A stretch of DNA of 64,000 bases, from contig NZ_JAUOSB010000003.1 in the NCBI RefSeq assembly GCF_030548295.1, positions 62,001-126,000 on the forward strand. Reading direction: 5' to 3'. The notes under the pieces are model-generated. The model was not told where the DNA came from. It searched no databases and was given only the letters and a program-made list of their open reading frames with translations. Origin of the DNA: Wenyingzhuangia sp. 2_MG-2023 (GTDB lineage: Bacteria > Bacteroidota > Bacteroidia > Flavobacteriales > Flavobacteriaceae). Numbering within the stretch: the first letter of the stretch is position 1; each line of letters opens with the position of its first letter. Below are positions 43,089 to 51,596 of the stretch, piece after piece. Position numbers and translations under genes: made by a program.

Positions 43089-45548
43089 TTAAACATCAAT
43101 AGGTATTGTTACTTTTATCTGATTTAAAACGTCATTATATATATCAATATCGGCTTCATTTGTTTCAATCGAGATAATCAAGCTATACCTAACTGATGAA
43201 TCATAACGATTAAGCTTCTTTCTGTTTTTCCACCAACCACCAACAGGATAAATTGCTATTTTGTTTCTTAATGCTAAATCCGCAGCTGCACCAACCCAAA
43301 TATCTTTGTGTATACTTCCTTTGTCTCTAACTTGACTTCCCAATATCCAATTCTCACTGCCTTCAGCTACATAATCACCTTGTTCTTCTTTTATGGCTTT
43401 ACTAACTCGAGCTTGAAAAGCTTTTATACTTTCATTTTTATCAATCATCTTAAACCTTAAACCATGTGATTTATATGATTGGTCACTGGCATATCTTTTA
43501 TTTCCAGGATTTGGTTCTATAAAATATGATAATGTCACTATTAATTTCACATCTAGTTCAGCCAAATCGGATAAAATATCAGTTGGCCACGGTAAATCAA
43601 ATAAATGAAAAATATTAGTTTTAACTCTACTTTCTTCAAACTTGAAAGGCTTCAAAGTTCTTTCAGCAATAATACTTAAAGAATTTTCAGCACTGTATTT
43701 AGCTTTATTTAAATTTGGAACTCCATAACCCACTCTTGCTAAAAGTTTAGATTTATCTTCTGAAGACAAACTACTTAAACTCCTATTATTAAGCATTATA
43801 TTATTCCAATCTGCTGAATGAATTATTAAAGCTCTAATAGTTTCAGGTAAGTAACTTGGATATTTTTGATATAATTCAGCAGCAAATCTTGCAGCTAAGG
43901 CTGTAGCAGCACTTGTATCTGCTATCGTTGAAAGCCAAGACCTTCCAATACCTCCTACTCCAGTTGATAATAATTTTAATGATTCTTCATCTAATATACC
44001 TGTATTAAATATACCATCATTTCCTCCTTCAAAAACAACATCTGGTTTCTTTGGCCATGTTTTATTCCAACTAATAGAAGTTGTATTACATGGAGACATC
44101 TGACCTCTTTGTGCTAGTAGTTCAGCTCCTGGATAAGTCGTAACATCTAATCTATCTTTATTAGTATAAGCACCTATAGTGATAGCATTAAATGCTTGAG
44201 CAGGATCTTCTATTGATAGGTCATCGTTAGCAATAGGATAGCTCAACCTATCTGCGTAAGATAAATTTCCGCTTGAAACTAAAATAATAGTATTATCGTT
44301 TCTTTCTTCAATTGAGCCAAACATTTTTTGATCAATTGCTGCTGACCAAGAGGATGGTCTTCCTAAATATTTATTATCTGGAGAAGTAACGGCTAAACAA
44401 ACAATTCTTTTGTTATCAGGATTCATAATCTCTCCAATAGATATTGCTTCAAGAGTTATCTGTCCATATAAATCTGGATCATTAGCTGTGCGATCAATAA
44501 TTTTAATACTCTCTATATTGTTAGAAACATTAATTTGTGTACTAGAACTCAATGGCTCATTTAAATCTCCATATATAATAAGACCAGCCATTGGAGTTCC
44601 ATGTCCATGTCTATATGAATCAGAGTTTGTCCAAGTTGGATTTACTGAATCTAAGTTTCTTTCTGGAATTAAATCTATTAATAATGGATTGACTCGATTG
44701 ACTCCAGAGTCTAATAAACATACTGAAACATTATTTTGTTCTATTTGATTATTAATTCTATCACGTAAATCATTTATAAAATCACCTTCCCAATCTTTAT
44801 CAAGGTTTGTGAAAAAATTAGAAGTTTCAACTGGTTTCCTAATTTCTGCTAAATTATTAATATAAAGCAATTTTTCTGATAGTTCTTCAGGAGTAGCTTT
44901 AATTAAACCTACTATGTTTTCAGGAAAAACCAGGAGTCTATTACTAGTTTTAACACTATCTGAGACTAGAGAGTTTAAGGTTCCTTGTACAACTTCTTTA
45001 TTAGAATCACTAAACCAAACTTCCCACCATACACTTACATTTGAGCTTGGAAAATCTATTTCTGGTTCTTGCCAAAAGCTTTCCAAAGTAGCTGCTCTAA
45101 TATTTTCAATATTAGCAATTAAATTCTGGTTTTTTGGTTTACCTGTTATTGTTTCTTCTGTTAAATATTTTTCAACTTTGTTTAAAAAAATTGAAACGGC
45201 TTTTTTATTTAGATAAACCGCAATTTTATATACAATTTGTTGATTGTTATCAAAGTCTGTAATGAATTCGGCTCTGCAGGACGCTAGTCTATAATTACCA
45301 GCTACATCTTCAAAACTATCGAAAGCTAGTTCAAAATTTAATGCAGATTCAAACTCAATATAGACAAATTCATATTCTTCATTTCCATCAGTAAACTCAG
45401 AAACTGCAGACCTAAAGGAACTTTTTATACTCGATCCGTGTCCTCTTCTATCTCTGTCATCTTTATGATGAAATTTTCCGCCACCATAGGTGCTATATGG
45501 TAAAGAAGAATTATTTCCATTAAGAAAAATGTGATTTAAGTCAGACAT
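43089..45548 (-). CDS. ietS: subtilisin-like serine protease, IetS-like
   Basis: The 819-residue protease has no signal peptide, so it is cytoplasmic. The subtilase domain is in the middle: D280 in VCLLDSGVN, H316 in RHGHGTPMAG, oxyanion Asn 428 in SSGN and nucleophile S546 in DTSAATALAARFAA. The usual GTSxA is here DTSAA. About 270 residues precede it and 250 follow it, with no other recognised domain. It follows the AAA+ gene by six bases. An AAA+ ATPase plus a cytosolic subtilase is the IetAS architecture, known as a plasmid-stability toxin-antitoxin-like pair on an Agrobacterium Ti plasmid and later listed as an anti-phage system. I infer the protease is the effector or is regulated by the ATPase. 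Confidence 0.78.
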   Translation of the reverse strand: MSDLNHIFLNGNNSSLPYSTYGGGKFHHKDDRDRRGHGSSIKSSFRSAVSEFTDGNEEYEFVYIEFESALNFELAFDSFEDVAGNYRLASCRAEFITDFDNNQQIVYKIAVYLNKKAVSIFLNKVEKYLTEETITGKPKNQNLIANIENIRAATLESFWQEPEIDFPSSNVSVWWEVWFSDSNKEVVQGTLNSLVSDSVKTSNRLLVFPENIVGLIKATPEELSEKLLYINNLAEIRKPVETSNFFTNLDKDWEGDFINDLRDRINNQIEQNNVSVCLLDSGVNRVNPLLIDLIPERNLDSVNPTWTNSDSYRHGHGTPMAGLIIYGDLNEPLSSSTQINVSNNIESIKIIDRTANDPDLYGQITLEAISIGEIMNPDNKRIVCLAVTSPDNKYLGRPSSWSAAIDQKMFGSIEERNDNTIILVSSGNLSYADRLSYPIANDDLSIEDPAQAFNAITIGAYTNKDRLDVTTYPGAELLAQRGQMSPCNTTSISWNKTWPKKPDVVFEGGNDGIFNTGILDEESLKLLSTGVGGIGRSWLSTIADTSAATALAARFAAELYQKYPSYLPETIRALIIHSADWNNIMLNNRSLSSLSSEDKSKLLARVGYGVPNLNKAKYSAENSLSIIAERTLKPFKFEESRVKTNIFHLFDLPWPTDILSDLAELDVKLIVTLSYFIEPNPGNKRYASDQSYKSHGLRFKMIDKNESIKAFQARVSKAIKEEQGDYVAEGSENWILGSQVRDKGSIHKDIWVGAAADLALRNKIAIYPVGGWWKNRKKLNRYDSSVRYSLIISIETNEADIDIYNDVLNQIKVTIPIDV

Positions 45549-45554
45549 ACACTG

Positions 45555-46532
45555 TTAGAAAGGTCTTTTTCTAGAATTAATAGTTTCAATTAAAAATTCT
45601 AAATTGGACTTTTCCTTTCCATAGATAATAATATTCTTTAAAAAATCTTGACATATTTTTTCTAGGTCAGAAAAATTTAGTCCAATAGATTTTTTAGAAA
45701 GTTCTAATAAGACATTATCACCTATTAAATCACTTTTTAAAAGCTCTCTTTTATAATATTTAAATATTTGTTCTTCTGTTGGTATAGGATAAGTTATAAT
45801 ATCATCGAATCGTCTAAATAAAGCTTCATCCAAATTTTCAGGCATATTTGTTGCTGCAATTATTAAACTATTTGAATCATCTTTTTCAATTTGAAGTAAA
45901 AAACTATTAAGAACTCTTTTTATTTCTCCAACCTCGTTTCCCTGATTTCTAGTTGTACCAATACTATCAAATTCATCAAATAAATAAACTGCTCTAAATT
46001 CTTTCATTGTATCAAAAACTAAACAAAGTTTAGCTATTGATTCTCCCATATATCTACTTATCAGACCATCAAGTCTTATTACAAATAAAGGGATACTTAA
46101 TTCACTTGATATTACTCTAGCTGTCATTGTTTTACCACAACCTGGAGGCCCTGTTAATAATAATTTTTTTCTAGGAAATAAATTATGCTGTCTTAATTTT
46201 TCTATTTGGCGTTGCTCATCTAAAATTCTTTGAATTGACTTTTTTAAATGAACAGATAAAACCATATCTTTTAATTTATCATCAGGTCTTGTAAATTCTA
46301 ATAAATCATTTAATTCTTTATGAGCAGAATTTATAGGAAGACGTTTTAAAGCACCTTCATTAATTTTTGATTTTTTTGAATCTTGAATTATTTTTTTTAA
46401 TTCCTCAGCAAGTGCTTGATGCCCCTTTCTCGCTTCTGCAGCAGCAATTTGCATAGCAGTTGCATAGAACCGAGAATCATCTCCTTCACTAAAAGATTTT
46501 ATTAAGCTTTTTATTTGTTCAGCTGCTGCCAT
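45555..46532 (-). CDS. ietA: AAA+ ATPase, IetA-like
   Basis: The 325-residue ATPase has an N-terminal helical part (1-80), then Walker A GPPGCGKT (128-135), Walker B YLFDEFDS (183-190), sensor 1 ATN (227-229) and arginine fingers in FRRFDD (about 240-241). The pore-loop segment is ISRYMGES (158-165). It resembles the FtsH/spastin-like classic AAA group and probably forms a hexamer. It is the first gene of a two-gene unit with the subtilase and has its own promoter with TACTTTTG at 46575-46568 (minus strand). As IetA it would sense a trigger or unfold a substrate for the protease (inference). Confidence 0.78.
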   Translation of the reverse strand: MAAAEQIKSLIKSFSEGDDSRFYATAMQIAAAEARKGHQALAEELKKIIQDSKKSKINEGALKRLPINSAHKELNDLLEFTRPDDKLKDMVLSVHLKKSIQRILDEQRQIEKLRQHNLFPRKKLLLTGPPGCGKTMTARVISSELSIPLFVIRLDGLISRYMGESIAKLCLVFDTMKEFRAVYLFDEFDSIGTTRNQGNEVGEIKRVLNSFLLQIEKDDSNSLIIAATNMPENLDEALFRRFDDIITYPIPTEEQIFKYYKRELLKSDLIGDNVLLELSKKSIGLNFSDLEKICQDFLKNIIIYGKEKSNLEFLIETINSRKRPF

Positions 46533-46567
46533 TATAATTCTTAAAACTATTTTTCCGTAAAAATATA

Positions 46568-46575
46568 CAAAAGTA
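46568..46575 (-). promoter_or_regulatory. -7 box of the IetAS-like unit
   Basis: On the minus strand TACTTTTG lies about 36 bases before the ATPase start codon. It fits TAnnTTTG. Confidence 0.45.
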
Positions 46576-46801
46576 TTCTCAATTAGTTAAGTAAAATCAT
46601 AATTTTAAAAAGAAACTCTAAACTATTTCCCACTCCATACACATTACCACTTCTTTCCTATCGTCGTTTCGGACAAAGTGTATTCCATTACATTATTAGA
46701 GAAACTTTTAGGAAGAAAAATAAAGAAAAAATAATAATCTCTCTTTTTTCTAAGTGTTTAAACAGAAACTTTTTTTAAAAATTCACGAGAATTTAATATT
46801 C

Positions 46802-46815
46802 TGTACAATTGTACA
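46802..46815. promoter_or_regulatory. perfect palindrome in a gene-free interval
   Basis: TGTACAATTGTACA is a 14-base perfect palindrome within the gene-free stretch 46533-46905. It could be a regulator site. Apart from this and the promoter of the ATPase gene, the interval is AT-rich with nothing else I can support. Confidence 0.3.
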
Positions 46816-46905
46816 AGTATTTTTAAATACAAGATTCTTAGTAACCCTTATAATTGATAAACTTGTTACTAAAATTAAACATAGAGTTTATAACTGAGCT
46901 TTGCC

Positions 46906-47505
46906 TTAGTAATACAATCTAAAATCCAATAGTTTACAAGCTTTGTAATGTCTTTGATGCAATTCTTCAACAACATCTAACATATTTTCATCTTCTTTAA
47001 ATAAGTTAAAGAATACGATATCTAGATTTGTACTCGTGATTCCATTAAATTCATGACCGTACCCAGAAACACCTTTTGCACCTGTGATATCCAAAAAATA
47101 TTGTGCTTCTTCTTCATCTAAGTCTAGCACTTTTGAATTTGAAAAATGCAAATACTTTCCTTTTAGTCTTCCTTCAAAAATTTCTGCAATTTCTTGAAGA
47201 CTGTAATAGTAACCATTTAAACAAATACTATTTGCTTCACCTGTCATAATCAAGTAGATGATTTCATAATCTTTAAAATAATGATCATCCAAGACCAATG
47301 CGTTTAGGCTAGCTTCTAAACCTTCAATGGTATCGCAAGTTTTATAAATACTGGCTACCCCATATTGCAGGGTCAATTGTTGTAAGTTTTTTTGTGCTTC
47401 GGTAACTTCTTCCGTTTCTATATCATGTACCGCTTCTAAACAGTAAATAAAATAATCTGGATCTATAAATGGTTCTTCGGAGGTTGGTGGTCTTTTCTCT
47501 AACAA
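46906..47505 (-). CDS. caspase/CHAT-like hypothetical protein (DUF6642-like)
   Basis: The 199-residue soluble protein starts at a TTG (47505), because a stop lies three codons upstream and no ATG is near. The middle reads like a small caspase/CHAT fold: YEIIYLIMTGEANSICLNG, then SLQEIAEIFEGRLKGKYLHFSNSKVL, then FLDITGAKGVSGYG. In related proteins the phrase after the LHF strand usually carries the catalytic Cys (as in HFSSC or HFGSC). Here it reads HFSNS, so the Cys is missing. I recall such proteins as DUF6642, a Bacteroidota family of unknown function. It sits downstream of the IetAS-like pair on the same strand but 370 bases away, so it is probably a separate unit. Confidence 0.6.
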   Translation of the reverse strand: MLEKRPPTSEEPFIDPDYFIYCLEAVHDIETEEVTEAQKNLQQLTLQYGVASIYKTCDTIEGLEASLNALVLDDHYFKDYEIIYLIMTGEANSICLNGYYYSLQEIAEIFEGRLKGKYLHFSNSKVLDLDEEEAQYFLDITGAKGVSGYGHEFNGITSTNLDIVFFNLFKEDENMLDVVEELHQRHYKACKLLDFRLYY

Positions 47506-47612
47506 AATTCAGAATTTATGCAAAGTGTATAAAACATAAAAATAGTAAACAATTTTAAAATCAAATCAACAAAATTCAATGTTCCACTCCTCCCCTTTTT
47601 TCTATGTTTAAA

Positions 47613-48527
47613 TTACACTAAAATAGTTGTTCCTGTGGATGTTTTATGATTGTGTTCATCAAAGTAAAAATCTACTCTTCCTAGGTTTATTCCGTAAGCC
47701 CCTACTTGATTTACAAGTGTATTTTTTCCAACTATATTTTTTACAATGGTTGGTTTTGGTAAAAACGTATGTGTATGGCCACCTATAATTAAGTCTATAT
47801 TTTTGGTGATTTTGGCTAAATTTAAATCGGATATTTTATCAGGGTTATTTTTATAATAATACCCCAGGTGAGACAAACAAATAATCAAATCACACTGTTC
47901 TTCTTCTTTTAGTTTGGTAGTAATATCTTGCGTAATTTCTACAGGATCTAAATAGCCGGTTTCTTTGTACATTTTTTTATTTACCAAGCCTTCAAGTTCA
48001 ATACCCAAACCAAAAACACCAATTTTAATTCCGTCTTTAAAAATAATTCGATAAGGTTTTACATGTGTATCTAAAACAGTGTTTTTAAAATCGTAATTAG
48101 CCGAAACAAAATCAAAATTAGCATTGGGCAATTGCTTGTACAACCCTTCTATAGAATTGTCAAAATCATGATTTCCAATAGTAGCCACATCGTATTTTAG
48201 CATGCTCATCAACTTAAATTCCAGCTCGCCTCCAAAATAATTAAAGTAGGGAGTTCCCTGAAAAATATCGCCAGCATCTAACAACAAGGTGTTTTCATTT
48301 TCTTTTCTAATCTGTTCAATTAAAGTAGCACGTTTTGCAACACCGCCTTTGTTGGCATATTTATAATGATTGGGATCAAAAGATTCAATATGGCTATGCG
48401 TGTCGTTGGTGTGTAAAATGGTGATATGACGTTGTTGTTTACCTATAAATGAAGGCAAAGTAAGTCCGCCAACCACAGTTAATGTAGAGGCAGTTCCTAA
48501 TTGTTTTATAAAATTTCTTCTCTTCAT
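47613..48527 (-). CDS. 5'-nucleotidase, metallophosphatase half (UshA N-terminal type)
   Basis: This 304-residue exported protein begins with a twin-arginine-like signal (MKRRNFIKQLGTASTLTVVGGL). The calcineurin-like metal sites are ILHTNDTHSH, DAGDIFQGT, GNHDFD and GGHTHTF, which bind the two metals of the UshA N-terminal domain. The substrate-binding C-terminal domain is encoded by the preceding gene, whose stop shares one base with this start. The enzyme is therefore split in two polypeptides. It is the last gene of the Zur-type operon. It probably releases phosphate and nucleosides from nucleotides in the periplasm. Confidence 0.88.
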   Translation of the reverse strand: MKRRNFIKQLGTASTLTVVGGLTLPSFIGKQQRHITILHTNDTHSHIESFDPNHYKYANKGGVAKRATLIEQIRKENENTLLLDAGDIFQGTPYFNYFGGELEFKLMSMLKYDVATIGNHDFDNSIEGLYKQLPNANFDFVSANYDFKNTVLDTHVKPYRIIFKDGIKIGVFGLGIELEGLVNKKMYKETGYLDPVEITQDITTKLKEEEQCDLIICLSHLGYYYKNNPDKISDLNLAKITKNIDLIIGGHTHTFLPKPTIVKNIVGKNTLVNQVGAYGINLGRVDFYFDEHNHKTSTGTTILV

Positions 48528-49273
48528 TACTTAATAATTATACGATTGTCTATATGGGCTTTTAGCGTATCTGTTTTTTTGAAATAATCAATAATGGCAT
48601 CTCTTAATTTGTAATCTAATTTTGTAAGTTTTTTAGGATTTTTAAAGAAATTCATACTGTCTCCACCACCTTGCAGATAATCGGATGTCAACACAGCGTA
48701 GGTTTTGTTTTTGTCAAATGCTTTGCCGTTAATTTTTAGAGCATATCCGTTTTCTTTAAGGGTCAATTCTATGTTTTTAGACAATGGATGGGCTTTTTTA
48801 TTTTGAACAAAATAATCAACTAATTCTAAAATTTTTGTACCACTAAGGCTCGTTACCACAAGTTCATTTTCAAAAGGCATCAACTCAAAAGCATGCTCTG
48901 TTGTAATGGCTCCAGCAGGCATATTGGCTCTAATTCCACCATGATTGAACATTACAAAATCAATAGCTTCATTTGTTTTTTCTTTGTAAATAGAATTCCC
49001 CATTTCATAACACATATCAGCCATTAAGTTTCCTAAAGAACTTTGTAAGTTTCCATCGCTTTTCACTATTTCTGTTGGAGAAAAACAAAGCACTTGTTCC
49101 ATTTCAACAGTAAGTTTTTCTTTGTAAGGATTTATCACACGATCTATTTTTTCAGAAGAGGCAATCGTACGATCAATAGCAATGTTTTTTGCTGTTATTT
49201 TGCTAAGGTGTTTTTCTGTTTTTTGACAAGAACCAATAGCCAGAAAAAGGATAAGTAAATAGGATAATTTCAT
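48527..49273 (-). CDS. 5'-nucleotidase C-terminal domain lipoprotein
   Basis: The 248-residue lipoprotein (lipobox IGSCQ, Cys 16) consists of the substrate-binding domain of 5'-nucleotidases alone. The markers are GNLMADMCYEMG, FVMFNHGGIRANMPAG, PFENELVV and TSDYLQGGGDSM. The metallophosphatase half follows on the next gene, so together they rebuild UshA with the gene order reversed. The stop-start overlap of one base couples their translation. Confidence 0.88.
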   Translation of the reverse strand: MKLSYLLILFLAIGSCQKTEKHLSKITAKNIAIDRTIASSEKIDRVINPYKEKLTVEMEQVLCFSPTEIVKSDGNLQSSLGNLMADMCYEMGNSIYKEKTNEAIDFVMFNHGGIRANMPAGAITTEHAFELMPFENELVVTSLSGTKILELVDYFVQNKKAHPLSKNIELTLKENGYALKINGKAFDKNKTYAVLTSDYLQGGGDSMNFFKNPKKLTKLDYKLRDAIIDYFKKTDTLKAHIDNRIIIK

Positions 49274-49321
49274 TGTTGTACTATTTTTTAACGGTTGATG
49301 ATGTTTGATAACACGAGTGTT

Positions 49322-49759
49322 TTACTTCACTAATTCTCCCTTACATTCTGTAAAAATATAATTAAAATGTTCAACATCATCTTTGTTTAGTTTTAATGTT
49401 CCTGTTACCCTTACAATGTTGTCGGTTTCAAAGTTTTTTGTATTTGAAAATTGAAGTTCTATTGCTGTTTCAGGACCTCCTTGTCCACAAAAAAAACAAG
49501 CAGACATTGGGCCTTTGGATAAAATGTATAATTTTTCTTTAGGATCAACACTTAAAAAATAGCCAGATATGGTGATTTGTTTTCCCTCTAGATTTTTTAC
49601 AAATGCTGAAAATTCTGGATACATAAAATATTCATCATAAGTTGGGAAAAACTTTTCTGTGTAAGTCACTTTGGCTAAATCGTCCCAAGTTATTTGTTGT
49701 TGGGTATAGCCTAGTGAATATGTTAAAAGAGTAATTGCGATTAAAATTTTATTTTTCAT
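49322..49759 (-). CDS. small periplasmic protein with CFFC motif (DUF3299-like)
   Basis: The 145-residue protein has a signal peptide (about 1-19, cleavage near GYTQQ) and a small beta-rich domain. The distinctive part is SACFFCGQGGPETAIEL, where a CxxC could bind a metal. Comparable small proteins with an ACxFC motif (DUF3299) occur beside FtsX-type ABC permeases and Zur boxes in marine bacteria, which fits the location here. Its start overlaps the permease gene end by 11 bases. Confidence 0.65.
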   Translation of the reverse strand: MKNKILIAITLLTYSLGYTQQQITWDDLAKVTYTEKFFPTYDEYFMYPEFSAFVKNLEGKQITISGYFLSVDPKEKLYILSKGPMSACFFCGQGGPETAIELQFSNTKNFETDNIVRVTGTLKLNKDDVEHFNYIFTECKGELVK

Positions 49760-50963
49760 TGCTTAAAATTGTAGAGATGTCCATCTTTAAAATTGGATAG
49801 ATAGCTAGTAAAATAGATGTTGTTGTTATGGTAAAAACAGAAACTCCAATAGTTAGGAGGTCTTGATAAGGAAGTTCTTGAAGCATGTACATTTTATCGT
49901 CTGCATTCATCATTTTAAAAATGAGTTTGAAACCTATTTTCACGAACAAAAAACCAAAACCAAAAGCGCACAATGCTACTGTAAAACCTTCATAAGCAAC
50001 TATTTTTATCAATTGAAAATTACTTGCTCCATAGGTACGTAAAATGGCCAAATCAAAACTACGTTCTTTTACCATTTTGTACAAACTAGTAAATATGATA
50101 ATTCCTGAAATAGCAAGTATCAAGTAAGCAATAGCTGTAATTGTTTGAAATCCAACACCTGTATATTTATACAATCGGTCCAATTCAAACTTAGGTAAAG
50201 CCGCTTGCATATTGGTTGTTTGGTTGATTTTTCTTGGAATTGTTAAAAAGGCTGCGGGGCTTCTAAAGGAAATTAATAACGATGTAATTTCTTTGTCTTT
50301 ATCCTTGTGTTCATGTTCGTGATTATGAGAATCGTTATGATCTGCATCATGGTTATGAACATCCCAAATACTTTGTAAATGGGTGATAATTAAACGATCT
50401 ATGACTTTTTGTGTTGGCTTTAAAATTCCCACAACAGTCAATTTATCAGAATGGACATCTATATTATTTTCTATCAATCCATGAGAACTGATAAGCGTAT
50501 CCCCTATTTTAAGATGTAATTGTTGCGCAACAGCATTTCCTAAAACAACTTCCATAGGTTTTTCATTACTACGTCCCTGCTCTATTTGGGCATTGTAAAA
50601 TTTGGCAAAGGTATTGGTTGTTCCTATTATTCTAAATCCTTTATAATTATCTCCATACGAAATCGGTACTGCGGATTCAATCAAAGGATTTTTGCTTATT
50701 TTTTTAGCTTCATTGTATGAAATATTTCCTGTTGGATTGTCTAAATGTAGCACCGAAGCTAAAACCAATTGCAACGGACTTCCTTTAGCTCCTATAACCA
50801 GATCAATTTCACCCAAGTTATGTTCCATTTGGTATTCAAAAGATTTTTTTATTTGTTGAATACCTAAAAGAAGGATACTACTTAAGGATAAAATAAAGAC
50901 ACTCAAAAAAGTATAAAGTGGCTTAGATTTGATGTTTTCGATGCTAATTTTCCAAATTTTCAT
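49749..50963 (-). CDS. FtsX/LolE-type ABC transporter permease with His-rich loop
   Basis: The 404-residue protein has the MacB/FtsX topology: one membrane helix near the N-terminus (about 19-36), a large periplasmic domain and three helices at the C-terminus (about 270-395). The periplasmic domain carries a striking His/Asp-rich run (about residues 203-219, eight His), probably a zinc-binding loop. With the ATPase encoded immediately upstream (ATGA overlap) it forms a mechanotransmission-type ABC complex. The His loop and the operon's Zur box suggest zinc handling or transfer of metal-binding lipoproteins. Confidence 0.85.
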   Translation of the reverse strand: MKIWKISIENIKSKPLYTFLSVFILSLSSILLLGIQQIKKSFEYQMEHNLGEIDLVIGAKGSPLQLVLASVLHLDNPTGNISYNEAKKISKNPLIESAVPISYGDNYKGFRIIGTTNTFAKFYNAQIEQGRSNEKPMEVVLGNAVAQQLHLKIGDTLISSHGLIENNIDVHSDKLTVVGILKPTQKVIDRLIITHLQSIWDVHNHDADHNDSHNHEHEHKDKDKEITSLLISFRSPAAFLTIPRKINQTTNMQAALPKFELDRLYKYTGVGFQTITAIAYLILAISGIIIFTSLYKMVKERSFDLAILRTYGASNFQLIKIVAYEGFTVALCAFGFGFLFVKIGFKLIFKMMNADDKMYMLQELPYQDLLTIGVSVFTITTTSILLAIYPILKMDISTILSNEK

Positions 50964-51589
50964 AAAGTAATGGTGTTTTGGAAGAAAGGTTTGATTCTAG
51001 AATCGTGAGTGATTACAATTAAGTTTGCCTTGGTTTTTTGAGCTTGTTCAATTAGAAGTTTCATCACAATTTTGCAATTTTCATCATCTAAACTTGAGGT
51101 AGGCTCATCGGCTAAAATAACTTTAGGTTGATGTATTACGGCAGATGCAATGCTTAACCTTTGCAATTGACCTTCACTGAGTTTGTTTACTTTATTGTGT
51201 TTAAACTCGTTTAAATCTAGTTGTTTCAATACGGTTTCAATGGCTGTGTTTTCAATCTTTTTTTTACTAAAATAAAGTCTAGCTTGTAAATTTTCTAAAA
51301 CATTTAAAGATTGTATGGCATGTTTTTTTTGAAAGACCAAACCAATATTTTCTCCTCTAAATTTGTCTAATTGTTTTGTAACTAATTTGTTGATAACAAC
51401 ATGATCAATCATTACTGTTCCGTTGGTAGGCTTTAACAAACCTGCTAAAAGATGCAAAAGTGTTGTTTTTCCAATACCCGATTTTCCTAAAACAAGTAAG
51501 TTTTCTTGCTGATTTAATGTGATGTTCGGAAAACTAAAAACATTTTCCTTTTTCTTATATTGAAATGTAAGATGTTCTGTGTGTATCAT
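50960..51589 (-). CDS. ABC transporter ATPase, LolD-like
   Basis: The 209-residue ATPase has Walker A GKSGIGKTTLL, the signature LSEGQLQRLS, Walker B VILADEPTSSLDDEN and the switch His in VITHDSR. It powers the FtsX-type permease encoded next. It lies seven bases after the COG0523 gene and overlaps the permease gene by four. Confidence 0.92.
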   Translation of the reverse strand: MIHTEHLTFQYKKKENVFSFPNITLNQQENLLVLGKSGIGKTTLLHLLAGLLKPTNGTVMIDHVVINKLVTKQLDKFRGENIGLVFQKKHAIQSLNVLENLQARLYFSKKKIENTAIETVLKQLDLNEFKHNKVNKLSEGQLQRLSIASAVIHQPKVILADEPTSSLDDENCKIVMKLLIEQAQKTKANLIVITHDSRIKPFFQNTITL

Positions 51590-51596
51590 CTTTTAA

